Position numbers and translations under genes: made by a program. This document shows positions 1 through 12,330 of a stretch of DNA of 64,000 nt, piece after piece. Below the pieces are notes generated by a model. That model saw only the letters and a list, made by a program, of their open reading frames with translations, searched no databases and was not told the DNA's origin. Position 1 is the first letter of the stretch; every line of letters starts with the position of its first letter. The stretch is from Ephemerocybe angulata (lineage: Eukaryota > Basidiomycota > Agaricomycetes > Agaricales > Psathyrellaceae): positions 3,534,001-3,598,000 of the forward strand of contig JAACJK010000163.1 in NCBI GenBank assembly GCA_013368325.1, given 5' to 3'.

Positions 1-3000
1 TTTTGAAGTCAGAAGAAGTTGGCTGACTACGACTGTGACAAGGTTGCGGTGAATTCCACAATCGGACAGTATTATCCGATGAGCCCGATACAATGTACCT
101 TCCGTCAGGAGAGAATGCGACTGAGTGAACGTAGTTCATATGTCCTGTTAGTGGGGCCAGTGTAGGTTGGCCTGTTTGGGCATCCCAGATGCGGATGGTG
201 CGGTCGTGCGAACCAGAGACAATGTACCTCCCGTCAGGAGAGAATGCGACTGAGTTGACGTTGTCTGTATGTCCTGCCAGCGGGGCCAGGGCAGGTTGGC
301 CTGTTTGTGTGTCCCAGATGCGGATGGTGCGGTCGTCCGAACCAGAGACAATGTACCTCCCGTTAGGAGAGAATGCCACTGATCGAACCCAGTCCGTATG
401 TCCTGTTAGTGGGGCCAGTGTAGGTTGGCCTGTTTGCGCATCCCAGATGCGGATGGTGCGGTCGTGCGAACCAGAGACAATGTACCTCCCGTCAGGAGAG
501 AATGCGACTGAGTTGATGTTGTCCGTATGTCCTGCCAGCGGGGCCAGGGCAGGTTGGCCTGTTTGCGTGTCCCAGATGCGGATGGTGTGGTCGTCCGAGC
601 CAGAGGCAATGTACCTCCTGTCAGGAGAGAATGCCACTGATTGAACGTTGTTGGTATGTCCTGTTAGCGGGTTGAGGGCAGGTTGGCCTGTTTGCACATC
701 CCAGATGCGGATGGTGCAGTCATCCGAACCAGAGACAATGTACCTCCTGTCAGGAGAGAATGCCACTGATTGAATGTTCTCAGTATGTCCTGTTAGCGGG
801 TTGAGGGCAGGTTGGCCTGTTTGCACATCCCAGATGCGGATGGTGCAGTCGTCCGAACTGGAGACAATGTACCTCCCGTCAGGAGAGAATGCCACTGATC
901 GAACCCAGTCTGTATGTCCTGCCAGCGGGGCCAGGGCAGGTCGACCTGTTTGTGCGTCCCAAATCCGGATGGTATAGTCGACCGAAGCAGAGACAATGGA
1001 CATCCCGTCAGGAGAGTATGCCACTGAGATAATGCAGTCATGTCCTGTTAGCGGGGCCAGGGCAGGTTGGCCTGTCTGGGCGTCCCAGATGCGGATGGCC
1101 TTGTCGTCCGAACCAGAGACAATGTACCTCCCGTCAGGAGAAAATGCCACTGATTGAACCCAGTCCATATGTCCTGCCAGTGGGGCCAGTGTAGGTTGGC
1201 CTGTTTGGGCGTCCCAGATGCGGATGGTCTGGTCATACGAACCAGAGACAATGTACATCCCATCAGGAGAGAATGCCACTGATTGAACCCAGCTCGTATG
1301 TCCTGTTAGCGGGGCCAGGGCAGGTTGGCCTGTTTGTGCGTCCCAGATGCGGATGGTCTTGTCACGCGAACCAGAGACAATGTACCCCCCGTCAGGAGAG
1401 AATGCCACTGATGTGACGATGCCCGTATGTCCTGTTAGCGGGGCCAGGACAGTTTGGCCTGTTTGCGCATTCCAGATGCGGATGGTGCGGTCATCCGAAC
1501 CAGAGACAATGTACCTCCCGTCAGGAGAAAATGCCACTGATTGAACCCAGTCCATATGTCCTGCCAGTGGGGCCAGTGTAGGTTGGCCTGTTTGGGCGTC
1601 CCAGATGCGGATGGTCTGGTCATACGAACCAGAGACAATGTACCTCCCGTCAGGAGAGAATGCCACTGATTGAACATACTTGGTATGTCCTGTTAGCGGG
1701 TTGAGGGAAAGTTGGCCTGTTTGGGCATTGTATATCTCTACTGCCTTATGGACTCCGACCGCGAGATACTTTCCATCTGGAGAAAACACAACTGAGGAAG
1801 GGCTGTCAATCGTGAATGAGGAAGGGTTGTCAATCGTGATGAGGAGGATCTCCCGGCCTCCAAAGGGTCGATGGTGCACCTCTGGAACTGACATAAACAT
1901 AGGGAGAGAGAATTGCTGTGGCTTCTTCAGGGAATCGTAAAAGGGCAAGGCCGAAAGGTAGAGATGGGGGGCACTGTCGGAGATAGGTGTCTGGAAGTTA
2001 TGGGCAAAGTCTCCGATATCGCTCAGCCATGTACGCAGTTTGCCGTGATCGAGTTCCTGTGTTAGTTGCCATGGTTAAGCCATTTTTATAGCCCAGCACG
2101 ACCTCTATTACTCACCTTGGACAATCGCCAAAGGATGTTATAGGCGTATCTGACATTCTTCAAGACACTGAGGGCCTCCAACCAATAAAGCACCAACTCT
2201 CCGCCGATGAACGCCTGTAACTCCGACTGCCAATGATCGTCCAACCCGGCTTGCAAAACATGTTCCCCCCAAGCCGTACATGCGTACGCCAGCTCCGTAG
2301 GAAGACGTGACAATGCCTGCTCGTCGTTGGTCTTGTACGACGTTTTCGCCCCCGAGATTCCCAGATAGAGCATTGAGCGCAGGATGGTGAAGCATGCCCT
2401 GGCCGTGGCTGAGTGCGCTATCGGAAGATCTATACCCCAGTGCTCCACACGAACCCGCCGCGCTGTCACATAGTCAGGGAACGAGGCATGGAAGATCGAT
2501 ATGAGCGCATCATCGCAGCCCTCGTCTGGGATCTGAACGACGGAGTGAAGGCCTTGGAAAGCCCCTCGGATCATCCACACATCCTCATCGAGCAACTTGC
2601 TATAGTCGTGCACCGAGAGTGGCCGCTGCGCGGTGAGAAGGAGGGACAGGCAGGCGTGGATCAGCTTTGCTTCCTTCTCTTCAACATCCTGGAACGCCTC
2701 GGACAGGATGTCCCGATAAAGAACTTCGACCCCATTGAGTTTGAGGTCTGACGAACGGTGGACGAAATCTCGGAACCGATCCAAGCAGCTTCCCTTAGGG
2801 GCCGTGATATACTTGAAGGCGGTAGACGCGACAATGAACAAGTTCCCGCAGAAGTCCGCAATTGCTTCAATTTCCGGTGGTCGTTCGATAGTGGTCGCGC
2901 AAGATCTTGACGCTTTTGAATTGGGTCTCGAGGTAGTGATACACATCGGCACGAACGATGTCCTTCTCGATTTCGTGGAGTCGGAGAGAACCGTGACCGG

Positions 3001-4738
3001 TAGACGATTCGAACGATTGCCTGACGGCGTGCTCAGGGCGACTGGTGAGGAAGAACTTGATCGGGGATGTAGGAGCCTGTGACAGTATTGCCGAGATAAA
3101 CTCCTTGATCGTGTCGTGGCTGCTGCATTCGTCCAGGGCGTCGACGCAGAACACGACACACTCGCCCTTCGTAAAAGCTTCCTTAGCGGGCTCCAAGATA
3201 AGCTTGGCGTACTGGGCCGACAAATCCATCTCAGTGGGATTCTTGCAGCTCCTGCCACCTTTCTCGAGCACGGCTTGAAGCGCACGACAGAATCCTGGGT
3301 GTGTTTCCGCCAGAATCCTTGCCAAGGTCGGAATGATGAGCGACACATCCCTCCGGTCAGCAGCCTTAAGGGTGCAGAAGAAGCTGGCGCCGAGAAGCCC
3401 CAGGTCGCTCAGGTATGAACAGAGCGTCTTTGACACCGCCGTTTTCCCTGTTCCTGCCAATCCGCTCAACCAGAATAGGTGGGATGAAGTGGGGTCTCGC
3501 GCCCATCCGAGCAGCAGGTCCAACAGCGCCAATCTTGACCCTGGGATACATCCTGCACCCTGAGCTCGGTTAGAGAATTCTGCCCCTTTAACGTCCCCCA
3601 GCTTTTCCAGAAGACCTGGATGTGATGGCATTAGTATGTCAATGCAAGAAACGACAAGCACCCGTACGTTGTAACTCGATGGAATTTCGAATATGCTCCA
3701 TCGTGCCGGTGTTGGCGTCGATTTTGTCCTCGATAGCTGGAATCATTTTTTAAATCCTATTGACTCGTGGGAGATAGAAACGACCTACTGATAAGTTGGC
3801 CTTTCATCCAATCGATCTCCCCAATGATTTGCAAGGTCCAGCTCCCGTTCTTGAGTGTGACCTCAAACTAACCGCATTCCGTGAGTACCGGCCGAGATAT
3901 TCAGCTGAGCTAAACGCACCATCGCCTCCTGTACAATGCGCGTAACCTGCTCTGTGATATCCGAGATATCCTGCTTGTCCTGCTCCGAAAGCATGACACG
4001 CTCGAGTCTCCATCGATCCTTCGCCAACTTTGCCTCCACCTTCACTTTGATGCCATTCAGGTCCCTGCGAATGCGATGGGCCATCAGTAGGCTGAGCATA
4101 GCCAAATGAGAAAGCGCTCACCCTGCCAAGCGCTCGAAACGTGTTTCCAAACTCAGGGAAAGCCTGGGCGGGCAAGACTTCATCGCGTTTGCCACAAGCT
4201 CCACCCTCTGAAGTAGCTTTTCGAATTCCTTGGGATTTTCGCGGTATCTCTAGACGATGTTTAGTAGGTATCGAGAGATGTTAAGGGACTCACGTACATC
4301 GATTGTGTCACAGATGACAGCCAGGGCTGCCGCGGTGCTCTTCAGCGGAGGGAAAACGTCGGAAACCTTTTCAATCGTCCTCAAGGTTGCCTTCACGCCT
4401 TCATAGAGTATTCTTGCTGCGCTTGGAAGGTCCTCTCTGGTGCTGAGATCTCCTTCACGATGTTCGATTTCGGTACTGGGATTTTTCTGGGGAAGTTGGA
4501 CTTCACTATCGGGATTGCTCTCGGGGAGTTCGATTTCGGTACTGGCATCTCCCTCACGAGGTTTGCTTGCTGTTTGGCGAGTGATACCGTCATCCGTACG
4601 GGATTTTGCGAAATTGCTCTGAGAATTGGTGGGGGAAAGGGTTGGAGAAGGAGTAGCGGAGCGAGTGAAGTGATTCTTGAGCCATTTCTTCACCCGATCC
4701 CGTTTCCGAGGGGTCCCAGGTCGGCTTGGGGGAGCCAT
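1..4738 (-). CDS. NACHT-WD40 NLR-type receptor (3' end outside window; probable frameshift)
   Basis: A STAND NTPase of the fungal NLR class. The proposed start is the first ATG at 4738; the N-terminus is basic and Ser/Pro-rich, followed by the helical segment that precedes NACHT in agaricomycete NLRs (around DVFPPLKSTAAALAVICDTI). NACHT motifs: Walker A GLAGTGKT (about 3455), Walker B VVFCVDALDEC (about 3140) and FFLTSRPEHAV. A helical region follows (about 2880-2118), then WD40 blades from about 1830 down to 60. Introns are visible at 2057-2115, about 4105-4080 and about 3610-3655 (GTACGG to CATCCAG); the boundaries of the intron near 3750-3880 are ambiguous. The NACHT frame ends at a TGA at 2867-2869 while the family sequence resumes in another frame at about 2895, with no GT-AG intron that fits. 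The frame is still open at base 1, just after the last blade. Role by family: ligand sensing by the propeller and NTP-dependent oligomerisation; the N-terminal effector is not recognised. It could be a pseudogene or carry a sequence error. Confidence 0.85.
60..1830 (-). repeat. 129-bp tandem repeat array encoding 14 WD40 blades
   Basis: Within the NLR gene a 129-base unit (43 codons) recurs at near-constant spacing: the codons for GRYIVSGS lie near 91, 221, 351, 479, 608, 737, 866, 995, 1121, 1250, 1379, 1507 and 1636. A degenerate first blade lies near 1767. One step (995 to 1121) is 126 bases. Fourteen blades would make two seven-bladed propellers. Repeats are almost identical outside a few codons. 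Confidence 0.95.
2057..2115 (-). other. intron between the helical region and the WD40 domain of the NLR
   Basis: Minus-strand donor GTGAGT directly after an AAG codon (ends 2116) and acceptor ACACAG before GAACTCGATCACGG (2056). Splicing joins phase 0 to phase 0 and moves the frame from the helical region into the open WD40 frame, so the intron is needed for a continuous product. Confidence 0.9.
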
Positions 4739-4739
4739 T

Positions 4740-5829
4740 CGCAGCAGCAAGCTCTGTCGAGGGTGCTGGCAAGGAGGGGGATAATCGCAGACTGAGCGCC
4801 TGAAGAATCGGCAGAAGGTAAGCTATGTTGCAACTCCGCTTGGGCGGTGCATTGCCTCGTGTCTTCCGTGAAGAGAGAAGGGTTATTGAATACGTCTGTC
4901 ATGAGTTCCGGAATGGGATATGTGGCGCAATGTTCAATCTTGGCCGTCCGTTCCGTAAGTACGACAACAAAAGGCATAAGGTCAGTCGCTCTCGTTAATC
5001 CTTGACGTTCAAGAACACTCACCTTGTCATGAGCCCAATGGCCCATCCAAATTTCATAGTCCCCCCTTCATCCATTTCTGCGTCGGCAGGCGCCTATCCA
5101 GTAACCTCCAGCCCCATCTCACCACAATGTGCAGTCAATTGGGATGCTTCAAACTCGAGTGAAGTAAATTAAAACTTTGCCAAGCTAAGAAAGACGAGGG
5201 TGACGGCGATGAGCCCTGAGAGGCTCGTGCACAAGCGGGTGTGCTCGACCTCTTGAAGTTTGCACTTAAGCCGCAGAAGGCTGAAGCGGGCGGGCACAAC
5301 ACGTCGAGAGGGTTGCAGACTATGAAGCTTAAAGTCCTTCGTGAACGTAAACAATGCTGTATAATGTGCAAATCGGCCTGAACGAATGTCGTATTTTCAC
5401 CCCCGGAGGGCCGATGTCGCGGTGAAGGTTTGCGGCAAGGTGGAAAGACTTCGAGTCCCAAGGTCCTCTGTCCAGGACCTGGTCCATGGACTCTCGGCGA
5501 TCAACCCTTCTGAATGCCGGACAGGCTTGTAACCTCTTGTAACAGCCATCGAACAGCACTCTTACTCTTTGACGCCCACCACCTCATTGACCCACCTCGA
5601 AAAGGACCCACTAGGAAGAGTCAAGAACTACGGAACAGCTATACAGGACTGAATACCGGCTCAGCACACCACGCATCGCCCGTGCAGAGGTTAGAACACC
5701 GAACGCTACAATGGCGCCAACAGGAGGTCAGCGAGCTAGATCCCCAGTCCCAGAGATGAAGTATACTCAGTAAGATCTCATTGAAATGCAGAACCTAAAC
5801 CCAGCCCTAAACCAGAACCCATCGGGAGC
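4740..5829. other. intergenic, no supported gene
   Basis: About 1.1 kb between the divergent start sides of the NLR gene and the small membrane protein gene. Only short overlapping open frames are present (for example minus 5135-5461), with no family similarity and no consistent splice joins. It presumably holds the NLR promoter. Confidence 0.5.
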
Positions 5830-6463
5830 ATGGCATGGGTGTCGCTCATTACGATATGTACTCTCTGCGGCCTGTTCATCCTCTGGAGACGCGCAGACGC
5901 GCTACGAAAGGTCGTCGCGCGAAGGTGAGTCTACGTGTAATGCTGCTCTGTATGTACACAATGGACATGCGAGCCGGCCGTCTCAACTGCACACAAGTGG
6001 TTGTCGGATGTAGAACCGTTTTTGTGGCTATAGGATCCTCGTTCCTCATCCTCTGAGCTTCACAGCACGGAGAGTCTACAATGACAACACAAGCCTCCCT
6101 TCCACTGCCCCATCCCAAAACAAGCAAAAAAGAGCCAACATTAACACCTCTCCCCCCAGATTCAATCTCAAGCCTCTCGGCAGCCAATCCGAAGGCCGCA
6201 TCCGCCTAAGCGAAGACGACGGCCCCCCATCCGCCGAGTTCCTCTGGAACGGCGACGAATACGACGACGACAACACTCACCTAGACACCGTCGACCCCAG
6301 CGCCAGAGAACTGTCAGACCACATCAAACGCGCAACAAATGCATGGCGAGAGCCTAACATCGCCCCGCTACAGTCGCACGACCAACCCACTGCCAGTGCT
6401 AGTTCGATACCCCCAACAACTCCAGATCCATCTTCTCAAGACAATGCGATAATACGACTATGA
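5830..6463 (+). CDS. small single-pass membrane protein, unknown function
   Basis: Two exons, 5830-5924 and 6160-6463, joined in frame give about 132 residues. The intron has donor GTGAGT and acceptor CCCCCCAG. The N-terminus holds one hydrophobic segment (residues about 3-19, MAWVSLITICTLCGLFILW) followed by basic residues, as in a signal anchor. The soluble part includes an acidic/polar segment with GRIRLSEDDGPPSAEFL. GC-rich third positions support real coding. I recognise no named family. The 235-base intron is long for this genome, so an extra exon may lie inside it. An upstream ATG near 5710 could add an N-terminal exon. Confidence 0.6.
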
Positions 6464-6623
6464 CAGACAGGTACGTAGCTACCATTAATTAACCAAGAAT
6501 ATAGGGCGTTTCAACTAACGATACGCCTACTAGTGACACTACTATACATTGCTTTGTATGACATATACCCTACGTTTCCATCCCAATCGAACCCACACGG
6601 ACATCCTACCATCTCCACGAGGC

Positions 6624-9600
6624 TCAGACAAGGGTCGGAGCCAGTGCGTCCTGGGGGAATCTTAAAGCCGCCAAGAACAGCGCCTTCGGTGGGCCTGATA
6701 CTTCCGAGATTCGATTCGCCGTGATAGTTCCAGCATAGTCGCCATCATAGCCCCTGCTAGATGTCGAGGAGCGCGGCTCCATATCCGTATCAAAGCTACC
6801 CCAAGCCCGACCTTTCTTTCCCGAGTTTGCGGTGAACTCGACCTTTCAGAGTTCCATTAGCGCTAGTACGCATATTTCTGAAGACATGCATTTCACTCAC
6901 CGAACCAGTCGGATGATTGCTGCTGACGAACAAACTGTATCGCGACGCTTGCAGTGACCCTACCACTGCGAAATCTCGTGAGTCTTTCCCCCAATCAAAC
7001 AGGTTTTAACCAAAGCTCAATGAGCTTACCTAGAAGCAGGTCCCCCCTGGTAATACCATGCTTGTTGGCGTGAATTCTGACGATCGTATCCGCAGAGGCC
7101 TTGAGCCAAGCCAGAGGAGGCTTCGTCTCCTGTAGATAGTCCCAGTCGGGCGACTCGCAGAAGCAATGTGCCATCGGGCGCCCTTCCTGCAGATAAAGCT
7201 TGTACGTGAACGTTCGGAACAGCTTCCGCGACTTCTGCGTGCTGATCTTTGTGTGCTTTAGTACAGGATCTCCAAATCCCTGGATGGACGGAATGGATAT
7301 GCTCGAATCGGAGGGGTCGTGGAAAGGTCTGAAGGCGTTGAAGAGGGTGACGAACTCCCTCGTCGTCGGGTGCATGTACCCGACGTCGGCAACTTGGACG
7401 GCGACCGGGTTCCAGAGTGGGATGCGTACTGCAACTAGTGTTAGCGCAGGACCATATAACGCTGGATCGATGGCTTACAGGTCCAATGAAACTCGTGTTC
7501 TACACGCCGATATATCTTCTCATGCTGCAGATTCAGCTCTTGCACGAGGGAAGTCTCTTCGGGACTGGACTCGTCGAAGTCGATCCTCACGAACGAGGGC
7601 TCAAGATCATCCTCGGACACCTGCCTAATGATACCTGCAGTCCCGACGTGCACTGTCCCCGAGGGCTGGTGCCTCTCCGGTTGGGTTTCTGTGAATGTGG
7701 TGGACGGCCCAGGGAGGGAAGACGCGGATTGGGAGTATCCGTATTGAGGTGACTCTATTGCCTCCCATCCCACACGAGAGCTCTCGGTCAGCGAGGAGCT
7801 AAGCCTCATGGGAGTCGGCATATTGTTGCTACTGCTGCTCGAGTATTGGTCGTACTCCAAGCTTGACGGGCTTAGATGCGTGTCGGAGAAGTCCGACGAC
7901 ACCCAGGCAGGCTGATAGTAAGACTTTCCCGTATCCTGGTAGTCGGCGCTTGACGGCGACGCTGGCAAACGAAAATGGTGAGTAGAGGGTTACATCGGGA
8001 TAAACCGATGACCACTTACGAGCTATAAGGGATTGCTCGAAGGTCATCGGGATATGCTCCGTGACCTTGCGAAACTCAGGGGAGAGCATGGGTGGGGACA
8101 TGCCAAGCTTCTGCGACTTCCGGCGAACATCTTCCAGAGCCCCCTCCTCCGCTTCGTCGAGCAACGCCTGAACAGAACCCACGATCTCTCGAAATTCAGG
8201 TCGGAGGTCTGGGTCCCTGTTCCACCAAGCATCGAAAAGAGGCTCCAGGCCGGAGTCTTTGAAGTCGGACGGAATGGGTGGTCGCAGATTCTCCACTAGT
8301 AAAATATTTCAGTCGTCTGGGAGCATCAGCCGCGTGATTGGTGATACTGACCGACAATACGGTGACTGAGAAAGCTGTCCTCCGTGGATCCCCAAGGCAC
8401 CCCTCCCATTGACATTATTTCAATGCAAGTTATGGCGAATGCATAAACATCGACCGCAGAGGTTAAATCCCCTCCTGAACCGACGAGTAACTCTGGAGCT
8501 TTCCATCTAGCGGTACCCTCTATAGCTCGGTTAGTGTGTAAACTTTCAGCTTTCTAAAAGGGAGCGTAGACTGACTTGGCGTCCATCCACTGGCTCGATA
8601 GATATCAGTGCGTCGCTCGCTCTGGCCAAAATCTGATATAACGCCCGACAGATCGTTGTTGACGAGGATGTTCGAGGCCTAATCGCCTTAGTATGCGCCA
8701 ATCTTTATAAACAAAGGACCACTCACTTTCAAGTCGCCATGCAAGACGCCGTTCTCGTGGAGGTACTCCATCCCCAGTGCAATGTCCAGCATGAATCGGA
8801 AGATGTCGCCATCCTTGAGAACATGGCAACGGTTGAACTTGCTATCACTCTTCGACAACGGGAGCGTGTAGAACTTCTCGACGTCGACATTCGACGGACT
8901 ACCACTTCCGTACCACCTGTTGTGGTGGGCCTGCTCCCTCATCAGAGAATTCGATTTCTTCCTCCAGTGCTTCTTCTTCACCTCCGCATTCGCATTCACT
9001 TCCCTCAACAGGGCACCGAACACACCCTCCAGATCGCGCTGTCTCAGTGCATGCAAGAAATCGACGAGATTTCCATGCTTTGCATACAGGCTGACGAAGA
9101 ACAGTGGTTCTTCCATCGCATTGCTGGCGCCAAAGAGAGGAAGAATGTTCGGATGGCTTAGCCCCTTCCATATCCTCATCTCGTTCTCAAAAACCGTACG
9201 CTTCGTCTTGGGAGATAGGATCTTGATGGCCACAACCTGGTTGTTCCATAGACCTCGGCGGACTGTCGAAAACGACCCGTAGCCTATCGTCTCCAGTTCC
9301 AGAATCTTGAACCTAAACCGATGCTATTAGCGCGGTCTTACAGTGCACCGCAGTAGCGACTCACTTGTTGATGGTCCAATCAGCCTGACACTGCTCGATA
9401 TCATCGCTCTGCGTCATTCTCTTCATAGCATCAACCCCGCGCCGAATAAAGTGCTGGTGAAGCTCTGGATCGTCCAGAGGGAGGTTACTCTTCCCAGTTC
9501 CATTCTGGTGCTCATGTAGTTCGTGCTGGAGGACAACGATCGCCTGCGGGAAGTCCTTGACATCTATTTGCAGGAGCTTGATGATGAACGAGTCCTTCCC

Positions 9601-11633
9601 CGCGTCGAGAGTCTCTTTGATTAGTTGCCTAAAGTCCGCCATGTCGCCGTGGTGGTCAAATTCGTTCTGCATACGCTGGTGATCAATGATCTTAGCCATG
9701 AGGTCCTCGCCGGGGTCGAGCAATCCATTTGGCTCAGAAGGATATCGACGAGAAGGGGAGCTGTCCTTCGAGGTGTTTCGACGTCGGGAAGAACTTGACG
9801 CGGTGCGAGTGGGAATTTGGATACCTGCTCTTGGCTCGGGAGACGGCCTTCGGCTGGCAACTTGCTTGCTCCGAGATGAAGCCGTCGCTCGGTGGACAAC
9901 AGGTCGGGACGTGTTCGGTGACCGAGACCTTCGCACTTCGGCAGTTCTGTTGTTCGTAGAATCAGAGGCTGGCACGGACACGGCGAATCTGGCTTCTATA
10001 GACTCATGGTCTGAAGGGGGCTGATGCCGACACGGCAGTGGGTAAGTGGCTAATTGAAGGACGTAGCCAGTCAAGGGGGGCGGCACTCACAGTTGTAGAG
10101 CTAGTAGTGGATAGCGTCTGCTCGACCGATTCTGTGCTATGGTTGCTGGGTCTGGGACTGCATAAGAGAAGAAGTTCGTGATTTTGCGAAGCTAAAGCAT
10201 CATTTTGCTTCCGCAAGTTATCAGTGGTTTCTTGAACGAGTTTCATTGTGCTGATTTGTACAGAAAGCTAAGAATGAGGCGCCGAGTCAGAATCTGCATG
10301 ACCTTTGCAAGTTGCATTACCACTCACGGAGAAAAGCTTGAGAGCGTTGTTTAGCTCCTCGTCACAGCTAGCGAACTGGCCTTCTATCTCTTTTCGTCCC
10401 AGGAGCCGCTTGAGGAATGGCGCCTCCTTCTGTGTTTCAGCAAGGACCCGAACTTTATCGAACGCCCTTCATATGTAAGTCAGATAAAGTAAGTGGCGCA
10501 CGATAGTGAGCAGAGCGAATACGGAAGGGCATACCGTAGGAGAGTGTCTAGAGCTCGCTGTAGCGAAGAGTGAACACGTTCACCGGCATCTTGTACGTCC
10601 TCCTTGATACTAAGCAAGATGTGTGCGCATCGCTGCGTCAATCGCAGCATGCGTAGTCTGTTATTCTAGAAAACGGTTACTATTCAAAGGGTAGATGGAG
10701 CAACTTCTGAGGCCTACCGAAACAGTTCGGACAATCGTCCAAGTTCTGACCAGAACTTGCGCCACGGCCTCCAACCCCGGGATCGGCACATATAAAAGGA
10801 TTCCAGAATCAAGTATTTTTACTACGACGTCCATGGTGAGCATTGTGACGGCCTTGATTGCCTCTCTGAGGGACTAGCTGAGGGTTATAATCGTTAGAAG
10901 GAGGAGGGCAATGTATACTGCGTACCTGCTCAGTATTTTCGTACGCGTCTGTTTGCTCTGGAGGAACCGAGTTGTCGCTGCAATAAGATGCTTCCTTCGC
11001 CATACTTGGGGTTGGCCCTTCAAAGGCATCCCCGACTCTCCACGGTCGAGGGCGTATGGTGCTCTGATCAAATACATGCTTCGCAGGTTTGAATGATTCT
11101 GGTAGCCCATTCTTGACTCCTACGCGAGGCGATGTCACACTTCACTGGTCAGTGCATATATAGTAAATGTATATACCTGATTTCAACCATGGTTCAGGAG
11201 TGCTGGCCGAATCCCGAGCCCGCCTAAGGCTAGACGACCGTTCTTGAGGTATCTCATACAGGCTAGCCGATTCATGATAAGTGGCGGCTGGGCGTGTCAT
11301 TGCCAAATTAGAGGGTGACATGCGAGAGGAAGGCGGTGTGGAAGCAGCGTGGTCCGCTGTCGTACGCTTCCGGCTGTCATGGGTGGGCGATTTATCTGTG
11401 GCAGGTATTGCTGCAGCGGATCGCACCCCTCGCAAAGGGCGGGGTGATCTCGGGAAGGATCTTGAAGCTATCATCGCTGGCGTGGCTGGAGCGTGGGTTC
11501 CTGTAGATACGCGTCGTAAGTGCCTTCCAGAAGGACTTTGTGGAATGTTTCCAGGGCTTCGAGCGGTGAGCGAAGGAGACGACATGATTGGGTGTTGTCC
11601 ATCGCCCCTTCCTGGGCCTGGCGGGGTAGGCAT
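6624..11633 (-). CDS. MLKL-type N-terminal bundle plus protein kinase, with conserved C-terminal module
   Basis: A multi-exon gene of roughly 1,200-1,300 residues starting at the ATG at 11633. Order: a disordered Ser/Pro/Arg-rich N-terminus (about 1-215); a helical bundle (about 220-400) with LREAIKAVTMLTMDVVVKIL, then EAPFLKRLLGRKEIEGQFAS and LNNALKLFSLSVQISTM, the pattern of the MLKL N-terminal/HeLo-like domain of agaricomycetes; another basic disordered stretch; then a kinase domain. Kinase motifs: IGYGSFSTV glycine loop (about 9280), VAIK lysine, HGDLK catalytic loop followed by SNILV, ISDFGQ, and WKAPELL. The catalytic loop has Gly instead of Arg (non-RD). After the kinase come a Ser-rich linker and a folded C-terminal region (about 7640-6624) of a type common in agaricomycete proteins but without known function. 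Most joins are clear GT-AG; for example exon ends at 8008, 7480 and 7010 splice in frame. By family, such bundles can permeabilise membranes; that role here is inference. Confidence 0.85.
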
Positions 11634-12330
11634 AGGGAGAAGATGACGAGTCAACCGTGGGTATGTGAGGTCGGTAAACAAGCTGCGCTGGCCATGATTA
11701 TACGAGCACGACGCGTCAATGAGGAGGCTGACGCGGGTGCGGCTGCGATCGAGCGCTTTCTAATCTTTACCCAGTCAGTCGGTTCCGAAAGTCGGGATAT
11801 ACCAGTTAGTATACAACGCATTTTCCAAAGTCTTGTGCATCAGGTGGCCTTGGACCTAGTTCGAAGTCCCTTTAGCCAGTCAATGGAGTGTTAGTTTACA
11901 TCTCGAAGAAACGCACGCCTTGAATGACATGGTGGTTACGGAAAGAGGTGGATTTGCGATCAAACTGACTTACCGCCGGCAGTATCAAACACAGACGACA
12001 TATCATCGAGCATAGATGGTGCTTCGCCACGGCCATGCCATGGCCCTTACCTCCGTCGTCGTCGTCGGAAGCCTCTGGCGGAGGAAGCAAAACCGACCCA
12101 CCGCTCCCATTCAACTATTTTCTCACACTCAATTACAAGTAGCTATTGGTTTCTAACTGTAATAATGAAATGGGGGGAAAGAGTTGAGAAAGAGAGAGAA
12201 GAAAGAAAGGCAGAAAAGATGGTTCCGGTCCCTCGAGGTACTACGAAGAAGGTGGAAGGTTATTGATTTTCAAGGTAGCAGCCGGATCGGGGGTCTCCCT
12301 CCCCGAGCTGGAAGTTGTGGAACGATGTTT
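11634..12330. other. intergenic, possible short exon only
   Basis: Upstream of the kinase gene. A minus-strand ATG near 12019 opens a 13-codon exon reading MLDDMSSVFDTAG and ending at a good donor (GTAAGT), but no continuing exon was found. Otherwise nothing coding was recognised. Confidence 0.35.

Noticed and set aside
189..644. Plus-strand open frame across the WD40 array
   Set aside because: It is antisense to the repeat array and its periodic composition follows from the WD40 codons on the minus strand.
60..1830. Evenly spaced direct repeats resembling a CRISPR array
   Set aside because: The 129-base units are translated WD40 blades with no spacer/repeat distinction, in a eukaryotic gene.
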